From Deltaproteobacteria bacterium (lineage in GTDB: Bacteria; Desulfobacterota; Desulfobaccia; Desulfobaccales; 0-14-0-80-60-11): a stretch of 7,640 nucleotides of DNA. This document shows, one piece after another, positions 1 through 7,567 of the stretch (position 1 is its first letter; the number at the start of each line of letters is the position of its first letter). A program made the translations under genes and the position numbers. Below the pieces are notes generated by a model. That model saw nothing but the letters and a program-made list of their open reading frames with translations. It was not told the DNA's origin and did no database searches. The stretch is from the NCBI GenBank assembly GCA_021817645.1, contig JAKAGH010000152.1, forward strand, positions 1 through 7,640, in the 5' to 3' direction.

Positions 1-1
1 A

Positions 2-607
2 TTGGCGGGGCTGGCGCATACGGCTCTGGAACGGGGTATCACCGCTTTTTGGGACCGGAACCCGGACCTAGCCCGCCAGGTGATCACCGGCGACAGGGCC
101 ATCAATGACCTGGAAGTGGCCATTGACGGGGAATGCATCCGCCTGGTGGCCCTGTATCAGCCGGTGGCCATCGATCTGCGGGTGATCATGGCGGTGGATC
201 ATATCATCGCCGAAATCGAGCGTATCGGCGACCAGGCGGTGAATGTGGCGGAGGAGGCCTTGAACCTGAGCCACTTCCCGCCCCAGCCGCTGCACCCCGA
301 GATTCTCACCATGGCCCGCAAAGCTCAGATGATGGTGGTCCAGTGCCTGGAGGCCTTTATCAACCGGGACGTCCAGGCGGCCCGGGAGGTGTGCCTGGCG
401 GACGATGAAGTGGACAGCCTGGACCGCGCCATCACCCAGGATTTGTTGGAGAACATGGCGGCCCACCAGGAAGTGGTGCCCCTGGATCAGAGCCAGATCA
501 ACATCGTCCGCAACCTGGAGCGGGCGGGGGACCATGCCACCAATATCGCCGAACAGGTGGTGTACATGGTGGAAGGGGAGAACATCCGCCACCGCTGCCA
601 GGGCTAA
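2..607 (+). CDS. phoU: PhoU, phosphate-signalling regulator (5' end cut by window)
   Basis: PhoU is a cytoplasmic protein linking the PstSCAB phosphate transporter to the PhoR/PhoB two-component system; it keeps the Pho response off when phosphate is plentiful. The visible 201 residues contain the two repeated three-helix PhoU domains. Each carries the family signature with its metal-binding E/D residues: EIERIGDQAVNVAE at visible residues 71-84 and NLERAGDHATNIAE at 171-184. Family members are usually about 215-235 residues, so roughly 15-30 N-terminal residues lie left of the window. The TTG at position 2 is therefore most likely an internal Leu codon, not the start. It ends with TAA at 605-607. 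It probably closes a pst operon, but no pst gene is in view. No terminator follows before hrcA. The family assignment is firm. Confidence 0.93.
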   Translation: MAGLAHTALERGITAFWDRNPDLARQVITGDRAINDLEVAIDGECIRLVALYQPVAIDLRVIMAVDHIIAEIERIGDQAVNVAEEALNLSHFPPQPLHPEILTMARKAQMMVVQCLEAFINRDVQAAREVCLADDEVDSLDRAITQDLLENMAAHQEVVPLDQSQINIVRNLERAGDHATNIAEQVVYMVEGENIRHRCQG

Positions 608-632
608 AGGGAGCGAAAAGTCCTTATATCTC

Positions 633-661
633 TTGACAAATCCAGGCGGTATTATTAAATT
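633..661 (+). promoter_or_regulatory. Probable sigma-70-type promoter of hrcA-grpE-dnaK
   Basis: A perfect -35 hexamer TTGACA (633-638) is followed after a 17-bp spacer by TAAATT (656-661, 4 of 6 matches to TATAAT); TTAAAT one base earlier is an equally good -10. The start site would fall near 668, leaving a leader of only about 15 nt before the hrcA ATG at 683. CTTGACA also partly resembles a sigma-32 -35 box, but no CCCCAT-like -10 follows it. No CIRCE inverted repeat (TTAGCACTC-N9-GAGTGCTAA) is visible between 608 and 682. Prediction by eye only. Confidence 0.5.
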
Positions 662-682
662 TACTAGGATAAATTCGCAGTC

Positions 683-1732
683 ATGAGCAGCGTCGTGGAA
701 CTCTTGGGAGAACGGGACAGCCGGGTTTTAAGGACCGTGGTGGTGCAGTACATCGCCACCGGTGAACCCGTGGGCTCCCGCGTGGTGGCCAAGCTTTCGG
801 GGCTCAATCTCAGCCCCGCCAGCATCCGCAATTTGATGACGGATCTGGAAGAGCGGGGGTTTCTCCGCCAGCCCCACACCTCCGCAGGCCGCCTGCCCAC
901 GGCCCTGGGGTTCCGGTATTACGTGGATCACATTCTACCCGCCGTGGAGTTGGGGCCGCGGATGCAGAAGCAGATTAAGAATGCCCTGGCCCTGCCCGAG
1001 GTGGAGCCCCAGGAGCTGTTCCGCCAGGCCTCCCGGGTGCTCTCCGCAGTGAGCGGTCACCCGGCCCTGGTGCTGGCCCCCCGCCCTCAGGGGATGCGCC
1101 TCAAGCACGTCCAGTTTATTAATCTGGGGGGTGATGGAGTCCTCACGGTCCTGGTGGCCCAGGACCACCAGGTGCAGACGCGGTTTGTGCGGAGCAGCAG
1201 CCGTTACACCCAGGGGCAGTTGGACGGGTTCAGCCAGTTTTTGAATGAATTCTGCCAGAATCTCACCCTCGGGGAAACCCGCCGCCAGATCTTGGCCCGG
1301 ATGGAAGAAGATAAAAACCAGTTCGACAAGATGGTCTCCCAGGCCTTGAGTCTCAGCCGCCAGGCCCTCCAGAGCGAGGAGGAAGAGTCGCTCTATATCG
1401 AGGGGACCAGCCAGATACTTGATTATCCCGAGTTTTCTGAGGATGTGGAGAAGATTCGCACCCTGTTTAGGGCCTTTGAAGAAAAGCACCACCTGATCAC
1501 CTTGCTGGATCAAACTCTGGCATCCCAGGGCGTGCAGATCATTATCAGCCCGGATGAGCACTTCCCGGAGATGCAGCTCAGCGTGGTGGCTTCATCCTAT
1601 GCCGGCGACCACACGCCGGTGGGCAGCCTGGGCATCATCGGCCCGATGCGCATGGACTACGGCCGACTGATTCCCATTGTGCGTTACACCGCCTCCATGG
1701 TCACCGATTTGCTCAAGAAGTGGCATAGTTGA
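683..1732 (+). CDS. hrcA: HrcA, heat-inducible transcription repressor
   Basis: HrcA represses chaperone operons by binding CIRCE operators and is kept active by GroEL. The 349-residue product has the usual family length. Residues 1-80 form the winged helix-turn-helix, with the hallmark stretches YIATGEPVGSR (23-33), LSPASIRNLMTDLEERG (43-59) and QPHTSAGRLPT (63-73). A GAF-like regulatory and dimerisation region follows. GTSQILDYPEF (241-251) and the C-terminal GSLGIIGPMRMDYGRLIP (314-331) are both strongly family-typical. The segment IIISPDEHFPEMQ (286-298) differs somewhat from the more usual IG-E version. The start ATG fits the family N-terminus but has no good Shine-Dalgarno; the nearest AGGA (666-669) is 13 nt away. 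It is the first gene of the cluster, with 74 bp to grpE. Its target operator is not seen in this window. Confidence 0.96.
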   Translation: MSSVVELLGERDSRVLRTVVVQYIATGEPVGSRVVAKLSGLNLSPASIRNLMTDLEERGFLRQPHTSAGRLPTALGFRYYVDHILPAVELGPRMQKQIKNALALPEVEPQELFRQASRVLSAVSGHPALVLAPRPQGMRLKHVQFINLGGDGVLTVLVAQDHQVQTRFVRSSSRYTQGQLDGFSQFLNEFCQNLTLGETRRQILARMEEDKNQFDKMVSQALSLSRQALQSEEEESLYIEGTSQILDYPEFSEDVEKIRTLFRAFEEKHHLITLLDQTLASQGVQIIISPDEHFPEMQLSVVASSYAGDHTPVGSLGIIGPMRMDYGRLIPIVRYTASMVTDLLKKWHS

Positions 1733-1782
1733 GGCCACGCTCCTTGGTTTTCGCCCGGGGACTGCCCGCAAAAACAGGTGGG

Positions 1783-1798
1783 TTAAGGAGTTAAGGAG
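1783..1798 (+). promoter_or_regulatory. Tandem Shine-Dalgarno sequence before grpE
   Basis: The octamer TTAAGGAG occurs twice back to back (1783-1790 and 1791-1798). The second copy places AAGGAG 8 nt before the grpE ATG, an ideal spacing that fixes the start. The first copy lies 16 nt away and would not position a ribosome on this ATG directly. It may be a simple slippage duplication or act as a standby site. Confidence 0.7.
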
Positions 1799-1806
1799 AG
1801 AGACTT

Positions 1807-2397
1807 ATGTCCTTATCCAAAGATAAGGGAGAAAAAATAAAGAAGGATACCGCAGCCGCGGGCGCCCCAGAGCCCGGGGCGGCGCCGGTGGCGGAGGCCG
1901 CGGCCGCGCCGGAGCCCCAGGCGGAAAAGGCCCCGGAGGCCCAGGATTACTACGAACGCCTGCTGCGCTGTGCCGCTGATCTCGAAAATCTGAAAAAACG
2001 CCAGGAGAAAGAGAAGGCCGAACTGCTGCAGTTCGCTAACGAGAACCTGATCAAAGAACTTCTCCCCGTGGTGGACAACCTGGAACTGGCTTTGGAGCAT
2101 GGCCGCCAGTTGGACGCGCCGCAGCCCCTGCTGGAGGGGCTGGAACTGGTGTTCCAAGGTTTTCTCAAGGCCCTGACCCGCTTCGGGGTGACCCCTATTG
2201 TCTGCGTGGGGCAGCCCTTTGACCCGGCCTTCCATAACGCGGTGATGCAGGAAGAGTCCACAGAGGTGGATGACTGCACCATCCTGAAAGAATTACAGAA
2301 AGGCTATCTCCTCCGGAGCCGGCTGCTCAGGCCGGCGATGGTGGTGGTGGCCAAAAACAACCAACAAACTTCATGTCCCATTGATGTGAAAGTCTAG
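1807..2397 (+). CDS. grpE: GrpE, nucleotide-exchange factor of DnaK
   Basis: GrpE is a cytoplasmic homodimer that releases ADP from DnaK and so resets the chaperone cycle. The 196-residue protein has a low-complexity Ala/Pro/Glu N-terminus (residues about 15-45). A long helix follows, with DLENLKKRQEKEK (58-70) and LIKELLPVVDNLELAL (81-96). The beta-rich head that contacts the DnaK nucleotide-binding domain contains GQPFDPAFHNAV (135-146) and GYLLRSRLLRPAMVVVA (166-182), matching the family's FDP-H-AV and GY-L-R-LRPA-V signatures. The start is supported by AAGGAG 8 nt upstream. The TAG stop (2395-2397) overlaps the Shine-Dalgarno of dnaK, so the two genes are probably translationally linked. 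It is co-directional with hrcA and dnaK in a standard heat-shock cluster. Confidence 0.96.
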   Translation: MSLSKDKGEKIKKDTAAAGAPEPGAAPVAEAAAAPEPQAEKAPEAQDYYERLLRCAADLENLKKRQEKEKAELLQFANENLIKELLPVVDNLELALEHGRQLDAPQPLLEGLELVFQGFLKALTRFGVTPIVCVGQPFDPAFHNAVMQEESTEVDDCTILKELQKGYLLRSRLLRPAMVVVAKNNQQTSCPIDVKV

Positions 2398-2401
2398 GAG
2401 G
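2396..2401 (+). promoter_or_regulatory. Shine-Dalgarno of dnaK overlapping the grpE stop
   Basis: A perfect AGGAGG lies 8 nt before the dnaK ATG at 2410 and shares its first two bases with the grpE TAG stop codon. Terminating ribosomes on grpE therefore sit on the dnaK initiation region, favouring coupled, high-level DnaK synthesis. Confidence 0.85.
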
Positions 2402-2409
2402 AAAGATAT

Positions 2410-4338
<1,929 letters not shown>

Positions 4339-4393
4339 GTTGGGGCAGCCGCGGGCCGACGCAGGCCTGCAAGGTCTCAACCATGATAGTTTA

Positions 4394-4426
4394 GGGGAAA
4401 GGGGATTAGACCCTTTCCCCTTTTTT
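4394..4426 (+). terminator. Rho-independent terminator after dnaK
   Basis: A perfect 10-bp stem, GGGGAAAGGG (4394-4403) with CCCTTTCCCC (4411-4420), encloses the 7-nt loop GATTAGA. It is followed immediately by six T residues (4421-4426). The position, 56 bp after the dnaK stop, marks the end of the hrcA-grpE-dnaK transcript. Confidence 0.93.
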
Positions 4427-4476
4427 CTTAACCGGCCCGCTCCTACTTCCCTCGGATAGGAATCAGGTATTATTAA

Positions 4477-4545
4477 GTGTCTTTCTGAACGGAACGAAGC
4501 GGCGGAAAGAAACTCAATTCTCTTCTCTCCCCGGCATGACGACAC
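4477..4545. repeat. Probable degenerate dispersed repeat (TGTCATTCTGAGCG-like)
   Basis: The stretch begins GTGTCTTTCTGAACGGAACG and ends CCGGCATGACGACAC, with terminal GTGTC/GACAC inverted ends (4477-4481 and 4541-4545). An internal TTTCT (4482-4486) can pair with AGAAA (4508-4512). It resembles the widespread bacterial repeat whose intact form reads TGTCATTCTGAGCGAAGCG, runs through GAATCTC and ends in GGCATGAC. Several substitutions suggest a decayed copy. The resemblance is recalled from memory and was not searched. Confidence 0.4.
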
Positions 4546-4564
4546 TGCTCTTGCGACCCTAACT

Positions 4565-4573
4565 TGGTATAAC
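4565..4573 (+). promoter_or_regulatory. Possible extended -10 promoter of the lipoprotein gene
   Basis: TGGTATAAC matches an extended -10 element (TGnTATAAT, 5 of 6 in the hexamer) and lies 33 bp before the ATG at 4607, in an AT-rich stretch downstream of the dnaK terminator. No convincing -35 hexamer is found at 16-18 bp. The gene needs its own promoter because of the terminator at 4394-4426. Confidence 0.3.
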
Positions 4574-4606
4574 CCTTAAAATATTTTGTTGTCCTGGAAA
4601 AAATAA

Positions 4607-6463
4607 ATGATAATAATTAGCCGTATGAAAAGTCATCAGCGAAAACTGCTCTGCGGCATCTTCCTGCTGTGTTTGAGTCTCTGGCTGCCCGCCTGCGGGG
4701 CCGGGCCGTCGATCTTTCCTCAGCCGACTTCCGAGGCCCGGTTCCGGGAGGTGGAAGAGAATCTCTTCCAACAGGCGGAGGAGAGCTACCGCCGCCAGGT
4801 TTACCGCCAGGCCCGGGCGCAATTCGCCACCTACCTGGAGCGCTATCCCAAGGGCCAGCACGCGCCGACGGCCCGGCTGCGGCTGGCCGAGCTGGTGGGA
4901 CTTTTGGGAGACTGGCATGATTCCCTGCGGCGCTATCAAGCCATCTTGGCTCAAAGCCCCCCTAAGGATATGGCCTTAAAGGCCCGCTACGGGGCAGGCC
5001 GGGCCTATTTCAAGCTGGGCCAACTCCAGCAGGCCCACCGGGTGCTGGACAGCCTCACCGCCGATGAATTGCCGCCGGAACAGCGGTTTTCCACGCAAGC
5101 GCTCCTCGCCGAGATCGCCCTGAAGGAGGGGCAGGTGCCCCAGGCCTTTACCCGGCTGCGCCTGGCGTCCAAAGACCTGGCGGCCGGAGATCGGGAGTGG
5201 TTCGAGGACTTGAAGACCCGCCTGGTGGAGCAGGCCACTCCCGAAGAATTGGAAACCATGGCCAACCTTTACCGGGATACGCCGTTAAGTGCGGTTTTGC
5301 TGCTGCGGCTGGCCAACCTGGCCCAGAAGGCCGGGCGGACGGACGACGCCCAAAAGTGGGCCGAGACCTTAAAGGAGCGCTTCCCGGAGAGCAAGGAAGC
5401 CGCCAGTCTGGAACAGCTGCGGAAGGGGCAAAGGAGGCTCTTGGTCTGCCTGCTGCCCCTGAGCGGGGAATTCGCCAACCCCGGTAAGCATGTGAAACAG
5501 GGGATGGAGTTGGCGGTCAAAGGAACCGTCTTGGAATTGAATTTCCGGGATACCCCCAATGACCAGGGGGTTGCCGCCCAAACCGTACATGACCTGGCCG
5601 CGGACCCTCATGTCCTGGCCTTCCTGGGCCCCCTCAGCTCCGCCGCAGTCCAGGGCGCGGCCCCGGCCGCCCAGGAAGCCAAAGTGCCCCTCATTGCCCT
5701 GTCCCAAAAGGCGGGCATTACCCAAACCGGGGATTATGTCTTCCAGACCTTTCTCACTGCCCGCCAGCAGGTGCGGGCCCTCATGCGCTACGCCCTGGCG
5801 CGGGGTCTGAAAAGGTATGCCGTGCTATATCCGGATTCGGGGTATGGACAAACCTTCATGCAGCAATTTCTGGAGGAGGCCCAGAACCAGGGCGTGGAAG
5901 TGGTGGACCAGGAGCCTTATTCCCCCTCCACCCGGGATTTTGCTCCAGCCCTGGCCTCTCTCAAAGCCGTGTATCAACCGGAGCAGGGCGCGCCTGGGTT
6001 TGAGGCTCTGTTTATTCCCGATGATGCGTCCGCGGTCGCGGCCGTGGCCGGGCAGTTGCAAGGCTATGGGATGCAGAATTTGCAGCTCCTGGGCACCAAC
6101 CTGCTGCACGCTCCTGACCTCCCGGAACCTGAAGCCCGGGCCTTGGAGGGCATTATCTTCCCTGACGCCTTTTTTGCCCGGGATAACTCCCCCGCGGTCC
6201 AGGAGTTTATTACCGCTTACCGCCAGCAATACAGCGAAAATCCGGATTATCTGGCGGCCCAGGGTTATGCGGTGGTGCGGCTGCTCCTCAAGGCCCTGGA
6301 AGGGGACAAAAACCTCCAGCGGGCCGATCTTCCTAAGCGTTTGCTCGCGTTGAAGGATCTGCCCGGCCTCCCCTGGTTTAAAGGCTTCAACGCCGACCGG
6401 GAAGCCGATCTCTCCCTCTACCTCCTCACCATCAAAAACGGTGCGGTGCAGTCGGCACAGTAG
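4607..6463 (+). CDS. Predicted lipoprotein with TPR-like and periplasmic-binding domains (LpoA-like)
   Basis: The exact role is unproven; the architecture is that of penicillin-binding-protein activators (LpoA/LppC type), outer-membrane lipoproteins that stimulate peptidoglycan synthases. A basic N-terminus, hydrophobic core (LLCGIFLLCLSLWLPAC) and lipobox LPAC give a predicted lipidated Cys30. Residues about 50-265 are helical and TPR-like, for example EESYRRQVYRQARAQFATYL (58-77). Residues about 277-612 form a type I periplasmic-binding fold: VCLLPLSGEFANPGK (280-294), FLGPLSSAAVQGAAPAAQ (339-356), VPLIALSQ (360-367) and YAVLYPDSGYGQTF (404-417). At 618 residues it is somewhat shorter than E. 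coli LpoA. No transporter permease or ATPase gene is adjacent, which argues against an ordinary amino-acid transport binding protein. The start at 4607 has a weak GGAAA at good spacing; the ATG at 4625 (MKSHQRKLL) gives a more classical signal peptide but lacks any Shine-Dalgarno. Confidence 0.82.
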   Translation: MIIISRMKSHQRKLLCGIFLLCLSLWLPACGAGPSIFPQPTSEARFREVEENLFQQAEESYRRQVYRQARAQFATYLERYPKGQHAPTARLRLAELVGLLGDWHDSLRRYQAILAQSPPKDMALKARYGAGRAYFKLGQLQQAHRVLDSLTADELPPEQRFSTQALLAEIALKEGQVPQAFTRLRLASKDLAAGDREWFEDLKTRLVEQATPEELETMANLYRDTPLSAVLLLRLANLAQKAGRTDDAQKWAETLKERFPESKEAASLEQLRKGQRRLLVCLLPLSGEFANPGKHVKQGMELAVKGTVLELNFRDTPNDQGVAAQTVHDLAADPHVLAFLGPLSSAAVQGAAPAAQEAKVPLIALSQKAGITQTGDYVFQTFLTARQQVRALMRYALARGLKRYAVLYPDSGYGQTFMQQFLEEAQNQGVEVVDQEPYSPSTRDFAPALASLKAVYQPEQGAPGFEALFIPDDASAVAAVAGQLQGYGMQNLQLLGTNLLHAPDLPEPEARALEGIIFPDAFFARDNSPAVQEFITAYRQQYSENPDYLAAQGYAVVRLLLKALEGDKNLQRADLPKRLLALKDLPGLPWFKGFNADREADLSLYLLTIKNGAVQSAQ

Positions 6464-6473
6464 GGGCACAGCT

Positions 6474-6501
6474 CGTAGGGGGGGCGCCCAGGTGTGCCCC
6501 C
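6474..6501 (+). repeat. REP-like hairpin, unit 1 (forward)
   Basis: The foot CGTAGG is followed by an 8-bp stem, GGGGGCGC (6480-6487) with GTGCCCCC (6494-6501, one G-T wobble), around the loop CCAGGT (6488-6493). The GTAG foot plus a G+C-rich palindrome is the layout of REP elements mobilised by REP-associated tyrosine transposases. It lies in the gap between two convergent genes and pairs with unit 2 in inverted orientation. Confidence 0.7.
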
Positions 6502-6522
6502 TGGTGTTTCCATCCCGAGAAA

Positions 6523-6549
6523 GGGCGGACACCTGGGTCCGCCCCTACG
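6523..6549 (-). repeat. REP-like hairpin, unit 2 (inverted copy)
   Basis: On the minus strand this reads CGTAG, then an 8-bp perfect stem GGGCGGAC/GTCCGCCC (6537-6544 with 6523-6530) around the same CCAGGT loop (6531-6536). It is the head-to-head partner of unit 1, with 21 bp between the two hairpins. The outer 8 bp of the pair are also fully complementary (CGTAGGGG 6474-6481 with CCCCTACG 6542-6549). The element overlaps the end of the lysR gene, whose TAG stop is inside its GTAG foot. In the plus direction the stem is followed by CTACGTCTTTTC, so it could weakly terminate the lipoprotein transcript. Confidence 0.7.
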
Positions 6550-7438
6550 TCTTTTCTTCAAACAACATCTCCAAAAATGCCTGCTTGTGCGGTCCCAGGA
6601 TTTTGTCCTTCCTCATGACCACCGCGATGTAATCCGGCGGGAAGTAGTGGTCCAGAGGAATGAAGGCCAGGTTTCTTGGCGCCAACCGCGGCAAGCTGCT
6701 GGCCACGGTGGCGAAGGAGATGCCCAGGCCCATTTCCACGTATAGAGAACTCAACTCCACGTTGGAAGACTCCATGATGACGTGGTAGTCCAGCCCGAGT
6801 CTGCGGAAGTGGTCTTCCAAGACGCTCCGGCCCGTAAATTTAAGACCCTGAGGCGGGAGGATCAAGGGATATTGGGCGATCTCCTCCATGCGCACCCTTT
6901 TTAGGCCGACCAGGGGATGCTCCAGGGGAGTCAGCAGCACCTTCTCCACCTTTTGCCAGCGTTTTAGGGCAAGGTCCTGGGGGGAGGTGGATTCCAGAGC
7001 CAGGCCCAAGTCAATCTCCCCGGAACGGACCAACTCGATCACGCTTTCCTGGGAGCGGTCCAGGATACTCAACTGCACCTGGGGAAAGCGGCGGATATAG
7101 GCGGGCAGCAGCTCCCGGAAGAGGTGGTAGAGGGTGGTGAAAGGCGCGGCCAGCCGCAGGTGGCCTTTTTGCTCCCCCTTGATGGCGTTGATTTCCTCCT
7201 GCAGATGCTCGTATTGCCCCAGGATCATCTGGGAAAATTGGAAGAATCTCTCTCCGGCCGCGGTCAGCCGCAACTTTTTCTTGCCGATCCTTTCGAGCAG
7301 CGGGCAGCCCCATTCTTCTTCCAGGGCCTTGATCTGCTGGCTTAAGGCGGATTGAGTGCGGAAGGTGGCCGTCGCAGCTTTAGTAAAGCTGCCCAGTCTG
7401 ACCACCTGGAAAAACCCCAGGATCTGCTGCCATTCCAT
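6545..7438 (-). CDS. LysR-family transcriptional regulator (CysB-like subgroup suspected)
   Basis: LysR regulators are cytoplasmic tetrameric DNA-binding proteins that activate or repress target promoters in response to a small effector. The 297-residue product has the usual length. Residues 2-62 form the winged helix-turn-helix, with FFQVVRLGSFTKAA (9-22) and TQSALSQQIKALEEEWGCPLL (28-48 region). A linker helix spans about 63-90. The two-lobed effector domain (about 91-295) has HLRLAAPFTTLYHL (93-106), LVRSGEIDLGLALE (136-149), YPLILPP (190-196) and YVEMGLGISFATV (233-245). The start is supported by AGGA (7447-7450, minus strand) 8 nt upstream. The effector is unknown; a CysB/CysL-like relation is only an impression from overall similarity. 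No target gene is seen in the window; a divergent gene beyond 7640 is possible. The last Thr codon and the stop lie inside REP-like unit 2. Confidence 0.9.
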   Translation of the reverse strand: MEWQQILGFFQVVRLGSFTKAATATFRTQSALSQQIKALEEEWGCPLLERIGKKKLRLTAAGERFFQFSQMILGQYEHLQEEINAIKGEQKGHLRLAAPFTTLYHLFRELLPAYIRRFPQVQLSILDRSQESVIELVRSGEIDLGLALESTSPQDLALKRWQKVEKVLLTPLEHPLVGLKRVRMEEIAQYPLILPPQGLKFTGRSVLEDHFRRLGLDYHVIMESSNVELSSLYVEMGLGISFATVASSLPRLAPRNLAFIPLDHYFPPDYIAVVMRKDKILGPHKQAFLEMLFEEKT

Positions 7439-7460
7439 ATAAGTATTCCTAATTAATAAT

Positions 7461-7481
7461 AGTAAATGAATTAATTTTACT
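7461..7481. promoter_or_regulatory. Dyad in the lysR leader, possible autoregulatory operator
   Basis: AGTAAA (7461-7466) and TTTACT (7476-7481) form a 6-9-6 inverted repeat in the AT-rich stretch just before lysR, immediately downstream of its likely -10. LysR proteins commonly bind T-N11-A dyads near their own promoters, so autoregulation is plausible. In such AT-rich DNA the match could also be chance. Confidence 0.25.
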
Positions 7482-7483
7482 TA

Positions 7484-7489
7484 ATTATA
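7484..7489 (-). promoter_or_regulatory. Possible -10 box of lysR
   Basis: A perfect TATAAT is read on the minus strand 45 bp before the lysR ATG. The sequence at 16-18 bp upstream (TTCCTT/TTTCCT) is a poor -35; TTGATT is present but only 12 bp away. This suggests an activator-dependent or weak promoter. Confidence 0.4.
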
Positions 7490-7567
7490 TTCCCTTCGTA
7501 AAATCAAGGAAAAAGATGGAGCATCATCTGGGGACATCGGCCCGCCCGTAAATCGCGCAAGTCTTAA

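Noticed and set aside
2..4. TTG as the start codon of phoU
   Set aside because: It would leave the first PhoU helix incomplete; alignment to the usual family length points to an upstream start outside the window.
935..1561. 208-codon minus-strand frame inside hrcA
   Set aside because: It is a shadow of the hrcA codon pattern, with no family resemblance and no independent Shine-Dalgarno or promoter recognised.
1754..1769. Possible hairpin in the hrcA-grpE gap (CGGG/CCCG)
   Set aside because: The stem is only 4 bp and no T-run follows; too weak to call an attenuator or CIRCE variant.
4361..4370. Perfect 10-bp palindrome GCAGGCCTGC after dnaK
   Set aside because: It has no loop or flanking context and is short enough to occur by chance in G+C-rich DNA; the true terminator lies just downstream.
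5825..6532. 235-codon minus-strand frame overlapping the lipoprotein gene end and REP unit 1
   Set aside because: It is antisense to the conserved periplasmic-binding domain, its product is unrecognisable, and it starts within that gene.
6441..6632. Small plus-strand frame across the REP-like pair
   Set aside because: It starts within the lipoprotein gene in another frame and runs through non-coding hairpins into lysR antisense sequence, with no coding signature.
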